From: Nereocystis luetkeana
Lineage: Eukaryota; Sar; Phaeophyceae; Laminariales; Laminariaceae
Assembly: GCA_031213475.1 (NCBI GenBank)
Contig: JARUPZ010000026.1
Coordinates: 5,073,567-5,137,566 of the forward strand
Reading direction: 5' to 3'
Length of the DNA: 64,000 nt
The notes under the pieces were generated by a model, which searched no databases, was not told where the DNA came from, and saw only the letters and a list, made by a program, of their open reading frames with translations. Made by a program: the position numbers and the translations under genes. Below are positions 12,101 to 20,300 of the stretch, one piece after another (within the stretch, counting starts at the first letter, position 1; each line of letters begins with the position of its first letter).

Positions 12101-15100
12101 CAGCAGTAGATATAATCAAGGTTCTTCAGTCGTTCGCCCTCAATATCAGAACACGGGGAGTAACGCCAGACGCCCTCAACACGTCAAACAGTCCAACGGA
12201 ACACAGCAGTCAGTCCAACGATACAACATGATTCCGAGTAGATCTATCCATTTAGAAGAACTTCCTCAGACGTTCCCGGACAGCAAAGGGAGCCTTTCCG
12301 AGCTCAAAAACCAGCTGGCACACCAACCAAGTAGTAGGCATTCGCCTAGGGTTATTATAGAGCTCCGGGTCGGGGTGGTGGCCGCCGTTTGCCGAAGCCG
12401 AAAGTCGTCTCACCTTACAGTTTCGCGACAAAACCCCTACCTCATTAGCAGCATTTTTTTTTATTTTGGGCCCGTACGAGTTGGGCCAGCCGAAAAATGG
12501 ATACACCATCCGAAGGTCGTATCTCGTGGACCACTGCGAATTTGGACTCAAAATTTGGAGGCACTGGCCTTGACACTGCACTGCACGCGCAGAAAGAAGT
12601 ATATTAAATTAGGACATTTTTATACTCCGACTTGATCTCGAGAAGATATCGGTGGAAACTCACAAACGCCAATTTTTCAACACGAATTTCGTAACTAAAT
12701 CGTCGTGTTCCCGAACGAGGCGAAAATTGGTGGAGGCGTAGCTCAAGACCCTAGGAGAACATTGATATTACTTTCATGGTCCACTTCGCCACCCGTCAAG
12801 ACATATTCCCAAAACACGATGTTCATACATAAAACAAGTAATTACGATAATTGCTTTTTTTCTGCAATGCTCGGCTCAATTTTGCGAGTTTCGATCCAAA
12901 AAATAAACCCACATTTGAACAGCATGTGCAAACAAACGGAGAACACGTTTTTTTTTTGTTTCGGTTTTTCTAGACACGTTATGGCCGCTTTTGTAAATTT
13001 TTTCCCCGATTGTTGTATCGGTCGTATCCCTCAAACAAATCTAGAAAAATAAAAAGGCGAGTTTTCCGTTTGTTGGTAGGTGAATGATCAACACGGTGTA
13101 GAAAAAATAACATCCCAACATGTAATATTGAGTAGGGCATCGCCGATCAACAAAAAAAACAACACCTCGGCTGCCCCAGTTCGTACGTCTGAGGAAGTTC
13201 GCCTGAACAGACAGATTTACGCCAGCCGATACAGCTCAGGGGCAACAGAAGAACACGTATTACATCATGTAATATGAGGACAGCAGGATAGGAATTGGGC
13301 GGGGTGTCACATACTGTACAGCTCCAGCTATCTGCGTCGGTGAGGAAGGAGTACGGACGGTATTATTTTTTCCTTCTCAGAAGGCGTTTCTTCTTTCCGT
13401 ATTCTTGTGCTCGCGCGAACAGCATATATATACAGAATACACAATCATGCCGATGTTGTGGCATCATCAGGACATCATCAAAATCGACGCGCGGAAACAC
13501 GAACCCGTGGCAGGGCCAACTATCCAACTTGCGAGTACCGTGAAGAGAGTTACAATCGCACAGGGGTTGCGATCGCTCCCAGCACTCCATTCTTTTTTTT
13601 CCCAAACCGGGAAGGTTGCCAACGCCGACCCACGTCGAGGTGTTTTCGGGAAAAACATGCTGGTCGAGAGCAGCCTTCCGAAAATGGAACGTACCCGGTA
13701 CGACTTTCGGCGCGCTTACCGATGTTGACAATAACAAGGGCTAAAAAACGATCGCATCTCCTGCGCGAACTCAACACTCCTTGCGGTACAGCAGTAGTAT
13801 CGCGATGCCACGGGGCTACAGTAGTCCAGCCTACCAGGTATACCTTCTGTACCGGTTTATGATGTTGGTGGTGTTGTCTCCACATCAAAAGGTCCGTTCT
13901 TACTCTCTTTACCCTCGTCAGCTGGTGTACAGCCGTACAGCACACCGAAAAAGAAAACGAGAAAACTCTGGTCCGGAACGGATTTCGTATTTGAGAATGG
14001 GTGCGTTCTACACTAAGTTCAGCATATTGAATCCCAAAGTTCTTATTTTCCCTGCAAGTCTCAGCCCGCGTTTCTGATTGCTCGGTTTCTTGTGTTTTAG
14101 CAGTAACGGGTGTCCTGCACCGCTGTAGGTGCACTGCTAGGGGGTGCTTAAAACGGGGAACTACATTAAATAGGATCTAGGGTACGCAGAAAAAACAACC
14201 AGGTACCAGGTATATATGTCGCTATTTTTACCAACAATATTCAATATTTGGTCTTATTTACTACGGTGATGGTCCCCCGTAAGAGTGCGGCGGCAGGTAT
14301 TTTGGAACCGCGGTCCCGTTTTGGGGACAAACCGCTCAAATTTCAAGTAGTTTGTCCCCAAAACGGGACTGCGTTCTATAGGGGTTAACGGGGATGGTAT
14401 TGCATCAAACACTGAAGCTCTGGGGCTTTCCGCGTATCGTATCTCGATCCCAGGTGACTATGCGCGGGGGGGGGGGTGTACGCATGCCATGCATGGCCGC
14501 AGTGGTATGACCATAGACCCTCGCACCCCTCTACCATGCCGGGGAGGAGCACGTCGGGTTTCCACCGACCAGGCAGACATTGCATGCAAGGTATTGTGGG
14601 GGGTAAACGATAGGCCATACCTGGTACTTACGGTGCCACCGGTGCGGCAAGATAGTACACCGCCTCCGACGGAATTCCAAGAGGGTTGTTTGTCTCCACA
14701 TCTCGTGATAATGAAAATGCCGAGCGATGATGCCTCCACGGAAACATCTCGACCACATTTTTCCAAACCCACCATTTCCGTTGTGCGTGCTCTATTATAG
14801 GCCCTTAAGGCATGTTTCGGAGAAAAGTGGCTCGGAAATTTTTCCAAGGGAGTTATCTTGGGGTGTTAGACGCTACCCGTTCAAGGGTTTTACCCGGGTT
14901 TGTTTGCTCGGGTGCCCCAAAGTTCGCAGCCTCAAACTGCTTGGCAGCTCGACAGCATGATGCATGGCGGTCGATGTGCGGCGTTTGCACAGCAGTACTT
15001 CCTGTTCGGTAGTCGACACGTTGCAGCACAGAGTATCTGCTCGTAAATATTACCATGTATAGGGGAATGCGGTTTTTTAGCGACACGTTTCGTTCTATGA

Positions 15101-17216
15101 TTGACAAATTAAAACATAGTACCTGGTACTTGTTTATACCTAACTTTCCACTAGCAAGCAGCGACCTCCACGAGCAAGCGTCAATAAACCTTGCGGTGGG
15201 TCGGCCCGTGCAATGACCTGTAGAGCACATATATACTGCAGTGGATCATCTAGCCGTAGAGGGTGTATCGCAGACGATATAACCTCTTGCTGAGTGAGTT
15301 AGTCGAGGATGGGTTGGCTGTGCGCAGTTCACTAACTCTTCTATGTTTGCGCCCTCTCTCCTCGGCTCTCGTCGAGCTCGTCGAATCGAATGCGTATTTG
15401 GTCTCCTTCCAGCTTGGTACAGCGAGCGCCACCTTCCAACATAATACAGTTTTTGTGCGAGCAAAGCTTACGAGCCCCGCTTAGCACCTCGCGCCAAGCC
15501 TCTGGACAACTAATAGCACGCCTACCACAATAACATGTGCAAAACACCCAGCATACTTATCAAACAGGATGGTGGGCGTCGAAGATAGGGCCCCGTCACG
15601 GGCGGGGTGGTGTCACACAGCAGTCAGCACTCTAATCAGAAGTGAGGCTGTCGTTACAACATGCGAATTACGAGACAGAGAAACCGCATGCTAACCTAAT
15701 CCCAGCCGAAACCAGGTACCCGTTGGTTGTACAGCAGTAGTATGTTGTGGGCAAACGGGGGTCCTGATTGCAGTACCAACGTGCAAGTAATCTCGTGCAA
15801 CATCCTTGCTTAATTTCTAGCTTGCATGTCAGGCTAGCCCCTACTAGCCTTAACCCCAGCCCTTTGGGAGGCTGGGGGTTTGGCATGGACGATAGCTCGG
15901 CTCCGCCGCGTGTTGCGGTGGGGTTATTAAAAAAAAAGCCGGCGGCCGAAAGGTCAGCCTCGACCGATCAGACGACAGTAGTGTTGCACAAGCTACTTCG
16001 AAAGAGGGTGTTGCAATTAGGGCTCCTCGTAAGCAAAACGGAGTGCTCGCTGCAGGTTCACGTTGGATGTTGGACTTTTCGTTTTCGTGCTTCGAGTTTC
16101 GAGTTCATGAGTCCACCGCTGAACCAAAGTGCCCTCCCTGTGAACCACTGCAATTGTACAGCTACCGTAGTAACCGCTCAAAGCAAAGGGTGCCACTGGT
16201 CGAAACACCACCTTGCGAATAAACGTGTGCAACACCTTTTGGACGATTGGTACACATCTTGCACGTCGGTCCAGGCCCAGACCGACCCAAACCACAACGC
16301 CAAAACCCCGAGCCCCATCCTGTGCGGGGGGGGGGGGGGGCATGTGCTATAGATTGTTGCGCTTCCTTCGTGTTTCGAGGTCATAAAAGGCACGGGCGAC
16401 CGGCACGCACCGACAACTATTGCCGGCGGCGCGCGTTGTGGCATGTATCAGGTGGGTCAAACGCGTTATTAGTAGAAGGAGCCAGTTCTTCTTCAACGAC
16501 AGGCTGGAGCAGCCGACTGCAAGGTCATATATAGTCGCAAAGACGACCCCTACGGACGGGACGCCGACTCCCCTCTTCCGGCGCTGTGCGGTGTGAGTAC
16601 TCGTACATGGACATGACACATGCGGTTGAAGGCGAGGGAGAGGGGTCACTCGTGCGAAAGGCAGCCAGTTATTTCTCCTACCGTCGCCAACACGATCACC
16701 GTCGTCGTATCGAGGCAAGGCACACAGGAAGGGATGGGTACTGGTACGCAGTTGCACCACGAAGCACGCCAAACTGCGGCATGTCGTCTACACTTCTACT
16801 GCATGACTGAGCATGTCGTACCGTCTGCAGTGGTGTGCAGTGTAATCATACTGGAAAATGCCGTGATGCCTCTCCAGCGTGCACCACTGCACTACTACAC
16901 CCTGGGGCCACCTGGACCGTGAGAAGCTCTCAAGTTGGGAATTATCCGATGTATACCGGGATGATCGAACAGAAGCGAAGCTTACTACCAAGGATCAAAC
17001 CAGCAGCAACACAGACAACCGATAGTACCACCCCCGAGCTGCACACCATTCTTCCACCCCCCCACCATCCACTGCTTACCTGGATACCTGCGCCTGGCTC
17101 GCTTCCAGATCGCGCCTGAGGGCTTTGCTCTCTTGCCTCAGCTCGGATATCTGCATCGCTGCGCCAATGAGCTCATCTTCTATGCCACCTCGACCACCAG
17201 GGGCAGTGTTCGACAT
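48..17216 (-). CDS. Coiled-coil protein gene, 5' part only (three coding exons; continues past left edge)
   Basis: This minus-strand model joins exons 17216-17080, 2496-2457 and 146-48. Exon 1 ends in phase 2, the 40 nt second exon starts in phase 2 and ends in phase 0, and exon 3 starts and ends in phase 0, so the frame is unbroken for 92 residues. The N-terminus is Met-Ser-Asn followed by a Gly-rich stretch. From about residue 12 the chain is heptad-like (IEDELIG, ISELRQESKALRRDLEAS, SSLETSLKESKELLK), which suggests a coiled coil. Exon 3 adds a Lys/Glu-rich helix-like stretch. There is no signal peptide or membrane segment. The first intron would be about 14.6 kb and is packed with repeats. 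The remaining exons lie to the left of the window. I do not recognise the family; a cytoskeletal or scaffold role would be a guess. Confidence 0.55.
213..480 (-). mobile_element. Poly(C)-tailed retroposon-like element PC1
   Basis: On the minus strand the body runs from AACTCGTTGAAGCTGTCATC through GGCGCTTCGCG and CTCCGTCCCGGCATTG to GATATCGAGTAC. It is followed by a C run (G run 223-246 on the plus strand). No poly(A) is present. Confidence 0.5.
586..745 (-). mobile_element. PC1 copy, truncated
   Basis: The last ~100 bp of PC1 (CTCCGTCCCGGCATTGTAGG to GAGATCGAGTAC) followed by an imperfect C-rich tail. Confidence 0.45.
745..1225 (-). mobile_element. Poly(C)-tailed retroposon-like element PC2
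   Basis: On the plus strand it reads GTACTCATTTCTTGCTTGCC, GCACCGTTCC, TTGGCCGCCTGTGGCCACC, CTTGTACATTTC. It is homologous, inverted, to 39885-40312. Confidence 0.45.
1497..1640 (-). mobile_element. PC1 fragment, head part
   Basis: It contains GCGAAGCC, GGGTTGCGCTGCATCCTACC and GAACCGCTTGCGAGGCGGAC, as in the head of PC1. Confidence 0.35.
1833..1905 (-). mobile_element. PC2 fragment behind a G22 run
   Basis: CGTACTCATTATTTGCTTGCC to GACGGAGCACCGG on the plus strand. Confidence 0.4.
1908..1972 (-). mobile_element. PC1 fragment, tail part
   Basis: GCGAGGGTCTATGGTCATAC to the GAGTGCA end with a C run. Confidence 0.4.
2457..2496 (-). CDS. Coiled-coil gene, 40 nt exon 2
   Basis: Read on the minus strand, a very long pyrimidine tract (about 2500-2610) leads to the acceptor TTTTGCAG. 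A 40 nt exon encoding (S)LETSLKESKELLK follows, then the donor CTCAAG/GTGAGTG. Both splice sites are close to consensus. The exon's phase exactly accepts the end of the exon at 17080, and the heptad pattern continues across the junction. Confidence 0.55.
2745..2985 (+). repeat. Tandem array of ~20 bp GGGTGATAATATAACACACC units
   Basis: About 11 imperfect units. Many contain the inverted pair TATCAC/GTGATA, for example TATCACCTGGGTGATA near 2858. Confidence 0.6.
3473..3690 (+). repeat. Dispersed repeat R1, copy 1
   Basis: GAGTCACCCCACGGTAGGGG to ATTGAGCTCCTAATGTGA; about 80 percent like 50009-50222. Confidence 0.55.
4162..4257. mobile_element. TTAA hairpin MITE (piggyBac-like), diverged
   Basis: An imperfect palindrome with arms AAGACTGCAGTCCCATTTTG and CAACACGGGACTGCAG. 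The flanking TTAA is degraded. Confidence 0.5.
4315..4642 (+). mobile_element. tRNA-derived SINE, family 2
   Basis: A tRNA-like head (GTCCCCGGTGGCTTGGTAGG as A-box region; GGGTTCCAAGCC as B-box region) is followed by a shared body (AAAGCGCGAGAGCGTGAG, TTCGATGAAAATCGACGAGC, AAGGCACGTACCGG) and an A-rich end. It has the layout of a Pol III retroposon. Confidence 0.6.
4643..4729 (+). mobile_element. MITE-1 copy, left end missing
   Basis: This matches the MITE-1 consensus from AATAGGACC through TATAGGTTTTT to the right inverted repeat ending CCCCCCGTAA. It abuts a second copy. Confidence 0.6.
4730..4819 (-). mobile_element. MITE-1 copy, left end missing
   Basis: Opposite orientation to its neighbour. 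It runs from ATAGGACCTAG through AAAAACCTATATAT to GGTCCCCCGTAA. Confidence 0.6.
4857..4940 (+). mobile_element. MITE-3 (85 bp TIR element)
   Basis: TACTCTGGTCGG...AAGGACCGTTTATACATTAA...AAAGGTCCTTATATT...GGTCAGAGTGGTA. Confidence 0.55.
4971..5053 (+). mobile_element. MITE-3 copy
   Basis: CCACCCCGGTGGAAATATAAGGACC to GGTCCGTATATTTCCAGCCAGAATGGTA. A 35 bp spacer (CCAATA...GTTGGAA...CCGCTA) recurs between copies of this cluster. Confidence 0.5.
5080..5195 (-). mobile_element. MITE-1 copy carrying a TACCAGGTA scar
   Basis: The left end is TTACGGGGGACCATA. The consensus then reads GTTAATAGGACC, but this copy has CCAGGTA inserted after CCATA (TACCAGGTA at 5093-5101). The right end is GGCCCCCCGAAA. 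Confidence 0.6.
5201..5286 (+). mobile_element. MITE-3 copy
   Basis: CTACCCACTATGGACGGAAACATAAGGACC to TGTCCTTATATTGACGACCAGAGTGGTA. Confidence 0.5.
5316..5401 (-). mobile_element. MITE-3 copy
   Basis: ACTACCACTCTGGACGGAAATATAAGGACC to GGCCCTTATATATCCGCCCATAGTGGTA. The inner part is in the opposite sense to its neighbours. Confidence 0.5.
5573..5666. mobile_element. TTAA hairpin MITE, diverged
   Basis: Arms around GACACCAGTCCCGTTTTGG and CACGGGACTGCAGTC, ending AAATGGGTTGA. Confidence 0.5.
5815..6420 (+). repeat. Minisatellite, ~70 bp unit, about 9 copies
   Basis: Each unit contains TTCTACACCAACTTCAGTAG, ACGACTTCCGAATTTCTC and AGTTTCCTTCAAGAAYGG. A decayed related piece occurs at 13975-14080. 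Confidence 0.65.
6436..6543 (+). mobile_element. MITE-1 copy
   Basis: TACGGGGGAACATAG to GGTCCCCCGTAATA. It lacks the scar seen in the 5080 copy, so it shows the pre-insertion state of that site. Confidence 0.65.
6652..6757 (+). mobile_element. MITE-1 copy
   Basis: TTACGGGGGACCCTAG to GGTCGCCCGTAA, with the typical AGTAAAAATGGT and TATAGGTTTATTATG interior. Confidence 0.65.
6771..6864. mobile_element. TTAA hairpin MITE
   Basis: AACCTTTTTAGGACTGCAG to CAAAACGGGACTGCAT. It sits next to a MITE-1 copy. Confidence 0.55.
7471..7785 (-). mobile_element. tRNA-derived SINE, family 2
   Basis: Reverse-oriented copy of the 4315 element with the same body blocks. The head carries an extra TACAGCAG compared with the other two copies. 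Confidence 0.6.
7806..7890 (+). mobile_element. MITE-3 copy, diverged
   Basis: TACCACTCTGTTCGTAATTGTACGG to ACCTATATTTACGGGCAGAGTTGTA. Confidence 0.4.
7964..8060. mobile_element. TTAA hairpin MITE
   Basis: TTACCCCTTTTAGCACCGCAG to ACTGCGGTCCTAAAAGGG; good inverted arms. Confidence 0.6.
8690..8960. repeat. GATCTGTAGATGATC-type palindromic repeat cluster
   Basis: Many overlapping words such as GATCTGTAGATCATGATC, ATCATCTACGGATCATC and TAGACGATG. A related cluster is at 11285-11570. Confidence 0.4.
9029..9142 (-). mobile_element. MITE-1 copy carrying a TACCAGGTA scar
   Basis: ACGGGGGGACCATA to GGTCCCCCGTAA. TACCAGGTA at 9051-9059 interrupts the AAATAGGACC block. Confidence 0.65.
9206..9301. 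mobile_element. TTAA hairpin MITE, diverged
   Basis: TAACCCGTTTAGGACAGCAG to TACTGCAGTCCCGAATGGG. It lies just left of the Harbinger-like element. Confidence 0.55.
9322..10107. mobile_element. 786 bp TIR element with TTA duplication (PIF/Harbinger-like, non-autonomous)
   Basis: The inverted ends are GGCCGTTTCCTATGGGGTTC and its counterpart ending GCATAGGAAACAGCC, with subterminal AATCTGAAGCTCGAAAT. TTA flanks both sides (9319-9321 and 10108-10110), the usual target duplication of PIF/Harbinger. The interior has palindromes near 9920-9990, a GCTGCTGCTGTACAGCAGTG block and CpG-rich stretches, but no transposase frame. A second copy lies at 56320-57013. Confidence 0.6.
10433..11005 (+). pseudogene. 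Decayed coding-like region with an internal duplication
   Basis: Two related segments (10450-10505 and 10756-10810) share CCCAGCCCCACG and GAGCACAGGTTCTACAT. Between and after them, several frames read as protein-like but are broken by stops, for example FWRTLKKAVDKDTPRH, EEPEQTEEMADDDAGAASNS, and YREAVSKWEL between two stops. It looks like a degenerate pseudogene or duplicated element. Source unknown. Confidence 0.2.
11285..11570. repeat. GATCTGTAGACGATCTG repeat cluster, second site
   Basis: GATCACGATCTAGATAATG, GTCCTGATCATGCAG and GATCTGTAGACGATCTGTCG echo the 8690 cluster. Confidence 0.35.
12309..13275 (+). repeat. Dispersed repeat R2, long copy
   Basis: CCAGCTGGCACACCAACCAAG at one end and GAAGTTCGCCTGAACAG... 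near the other are shared with 21028-21290. The middle is absent from that copy. Confidence 0.4.
14151..14282 (-). mobile_element. MITE-1 copy, diverged, with inserted bases
   Basis: ACGGGGAACTACATT to GGTCCCCCGTAA. AGGTACCAGGTA (14201-14212) is inserted within the AACCTATATAT block. The right arm also has a short duplication. Confidence 0.6.
14300..14388. mobile_element. TTAA hairpin MITE
   Basis: TTTTGGAACCGCGGTCCCG to CGGGACTGCGTTCTATAGGG followed by TTAA. Confidence 0.55.
14466..14582 (-). mobile_element. PC1 copy, truncated
   Basis: G run, then CATGCATGGCCGCAGTGG and GCCGGGGAGGAGCACGTCGG on the plus strand. Confidence 0.45.
15341..15508 (-). pseudogene. Possible Cys-containing coding fragment
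   Basis: On the minus strand an AG after GTGCTATTAG is followed by a frame of about 55 codons to a TAG. It encodes CPEAWREVLSGARKLCSHKN and then CIMLEGGARCTKLEGDQIRI. The composition is protein-like and the Cys/His spacing is suggestive. No partner exon is found, so it may be a transposon or captured remnant. Confidence 0.22.
17080..17216 (-). CDS. Coiled-coil gene, coding exon 1 (start codon)
   Basis: The start codon is at 17216-17214 on the minus strand, preceded by AAAG. The exon encodes 45 codons plus two bases (Met-Ser-Asn-Thr-Ala-Pro, then heptads). It ends at a consensus donor, CCAG followed by GTAAGC. A second possible donor (GCGCAG, then GTATCC) lies a few bases inside. The preferred donor is the one that gives the right phase for the next exon. 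Confidence 0.55.
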
Positions 17217-17339
17217 CTTTCCACCGCCGTTGCTTGTTCGTGCGGCCTGTCGGTGCGTTGGCTTCAAGCAGAGAACGGGGGCAAGCAGAGCGTACCACGA
17301 GAAGAGAAAAGAAAACGAAACTTTGTCGAGCCCCAACCC
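17217..17339. promoter_or_regulatory. Putative bidirectional promoter between divergent start codons
   Basis: Only 123 bp separate the predicted minus-strand start codon (17216) from the predicted plus-strand start codon (17340). No TATA-like motif is obvious. None of the dispersed repeats that crowd the flanks is inserted here. The 5' leaders of the two genes must be very short or overlap. This is inferred entirely from the two gene models. Confidence 0.35.
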
Positions 17340-17366
17340 ATGGAGTTCCAACAATTTAGACAAGCT
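17340..17366 (+). CDS. CaaX gene, candidate coding exon 1
   Basis: A start codon in the context ACCCATGG opens nine codons (MEFQQFRQA), followed by a GTGAGT donor. The exon ends in phase 0, as the next candidate exon needs. The same bases read on the minus strand look like an acceptor (CTCACAG), so strand assignment is not certain. It is chosen because it sits head-to-head with the minus gene and keeps the frame open. Confidence 0.35.
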
Positions 17367-20300
17367 GTGAGTAAAAGGGGGTATCAGAACCACTCTCATT
17401 TCAATCGGGGTCTCCCCCCCCCCTCGAAAAATTTCATCTTCTGTGAAACAAGGGAATCGAAAAGTCTTTCAGTGTGAGAAGAAGAGTCGCAGGCAGCAAC
17501 CAGCGATCTCTTCCCCTGTCCAGCAACCAGTACCTCTCCGACCAACGCGCAATCATCGCAGCAGAGCCGGCGCCCAAAGGAGGTTACGCGAAGGAACGCC
17601 GGTGCTCTCCCGAGAGAGCTACGAATAAAGCGCGAGCGAGAAATAACTCGCCGAGTTTTTGTTTGCGCTTTTTTATAAAGAACAAAGAGGAGCGGAATAT
17701 TCGCGAGGGGGGGAGTGCATCGCATCGTTGCACGCCCGAGCTCCGGAGTCCAGAAACAATCTACGGCGTCTTGGACATGACACATGAGCGTCAGTAAGGC
17801 AGACGGACAGCGACTTCTCAGCCAAATCCTCTCGGCGAAACGGAAAAAGGCGAGCCAGCGAACGAACAAACAGGCAAATGATGAATGAACGATCCGCAAT
17901 CAATCGAACGAAGCAAAGGGCAAAGAGCGGAGAGGCAACATGGAAGCAAGCAATATCATCGTAAAAAAGCCCGCGCGAATTCCCTCTCTCTCTCTTCTTG
18001 CTTCAATGACCCTCTACTCTTGGGCCCAACAAAGAAGCTACGTAGCCTGAAAGCAAGCGTCTCCTGATTTGCTGATTGATGCAGTACTATGACGCATGGG
18101 GATGCTACTGGGCTCTGGGTACATTGGCGCGCGACAGAACCAAACCAAAGAGACCGACAGAAGAACAGATAAAAGCTGCGAACGAACAAAGAGCGTTCAT
18201 ACCATTTGTTTTTTCAAAAATTTGGCAGCATGTGTGTGTTCGTCCCGCTCCCTGGCCCTCAATTCCCCTCTGCGAGTGAGTTTGTACGCAGCGGGCAGGG
18301 GCTCTCGCTACTAAACGGTCCCCAGCCTTGACACAGAAGGGTCGGGTCCACGACGCTTTTTCGCAGTTTGCAAGGCCTCTCCGTCACTCCGTCTTGCCTG
18401 TCTCTCCCTCGTCTCCAGCCTCCCCCCCCTCGAGCCGCCTCCCTCTCTTGTGCGGGCCACCACCGCCACTCTAATTCCACCTCCCCTGACACAGCAAAAC
18501 CGGCAGAGCTGCGACGAGAGCTAATACGACGAAGCAAGGCACGGCGCATGACTGAGCGTGTGGGCGATTGCGATCGATTGAAGTTTTGACCTTGGTGCGT
18601 CTGGTTTGACGTCGTCCGGGGTCTGTGGTCCCCTCTCTTTCTGCTCCGGATGCCCCCTGATTTTGCTCTCCTGTCTTGCGTTTGTGTGTTGTGTAGTATC
18701 TGTCTGGTCGTGGTCGTGTCACCGTATCCATGCCTCGTGAGGGGGGAAAAAAAAATGGCGAAACTACGAGCACACTAAAACTTCGACATCCTGCAACCAA
18801 TTTTGCCTGCTGCAAGAACGAGAACCCGCGCACCCGCATCATCATCCCATCATCAACCACAGACCAGCCAGCGATCGCCGACGACCATCTTCAGAGACCC
18901 CCCTTCCCCCTGGCGACAGCACGCTCCGCGGTGAACGGCTCACGTCGCCTTACAGCCTCCCCCACCCCACCCCGCCGCGCCACGCCTTGTGCCGCCCCGT
19001 CTCCCCCGGTCTCACTCTGGGGTCTGGTTCTGTTTTCGACTGACTGCCGCGGCTCGGCGAACCTTGTTGTAGGACCCAAGCGGACTGCTGCGGGCCCAGC
19101 GGAACGGAACGCTAAACGAGGTAAGGAATTTTTGTTTTTTGCTTGTAGCTTTTCCTGAGGTGCGTGCATGCATGCAGCAGCACCGCTGCGCGCTGTGGTA
19201 CGAGTACTACTGTTGTAGTGGGTTTGGAAGCCTTGTCTTGGCACATTCATGCCTGTACCTCGTTTTGTAAGTCACTGGTATTAATGGTGTCTTATTTAGG
19301 ATCGTTGGATGGCGGCAGGGCGGGGATGTTTCTCATGACGAATTTTATACGAGTACTCGTACTGCTGTTTATATTATTTCTGGTTTTGTACCAGTATGTA
19401 TGTAAAAACTAGTGACCTCGTCGTACTCGTGTGTTTTATTTACGGGGGGCCCTAGTTAACAGGACCTATGGTGTACATAAAAGCCTATATATTTAACCAT
19501 TTTTACCAACAATATTTGGTCCTGTTAACTATGCCCCCCCGTGAATAGTTTTGTTGTGTATGCGATTTGCCTCGCAGCTGTCGAGGCTGTCGTTTGTGTC
19601 GTGAACCGGGGTTTATCCAACATGCACGCATCATGCAACATGCACGCGTCATGCAACATGCGTGTGAATGCGTGCTCACGTGTCGTGATTGATTGTTGGT
19701 TTTTGTTGTTTTTGATGCCTTTCTTTTCGTGGTTGTTGCTGCCATGTTGTTGTCATGTTGTTTGTTACTGCTGTCTGTGTATCGCTGTTGTGCGTGTTGG
19801 GCTTGTTGTTGTTGTTGTGTGTGCGACAATTTTGTGGTGGTGGTTTTGGCGGGGAATGGAAGAAACCCCCCACTCTCTCATCTGATGAGTACTGATGCTG
19901 CTACCTTCTACCAGGTACTATTAATAATGAGTGTACGAGTCCCATTGTTACCATTAATATATCACGGGGAACCATAGCTAATGGGACATGGTATACATAA
20001 AAACCTACCAGTATATATTTATCCATTTACTAACAATATTTGGTCCTATTAACTATGGTCCCCCGTAATATTATACCAGGTATTGTAAAGCGGGGGATCG
20101 TTGCCTTAACCCCTTTAGAACCGCAGTCCCGTTTTGGGGACAAACCACTCAAGTTTCAAGTAGTTTGCTCCCAAAACGGGACTGCGGTTCTAAAGGGTTT
20201 GTGTATCGCTCGTATTATTGTTGTAGCGTGAACCCAACGATGTCCAATGGAGCTTACCCTCCCACCTGCAGGTGCTGTAACGCACACACCAGGCATGATA

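Larger units (their letters stand above)
2497..17079. other. Intron 1 of the minus gene (about 14.6 kb), repeat-filled
   Basis: Most of it is accounted for by the repeats listed separately. Unassigned parts are about 3010-3440, 6880-7470, 8065-8690, 10110-11280, 13300-14150, 14600-15600 and 15890-17070. In these I find only short unsupported open frames. Confidence 0.45.

Noticed and set aside
17365..17380. Minus-strand acceptor of a 5' UTR intron
   Set aside because: The complement of the plus donor looks like an acceptor (CTCACAG). The plus reading keeps the CaaX gene in frame, so I preferred it, without certainty.
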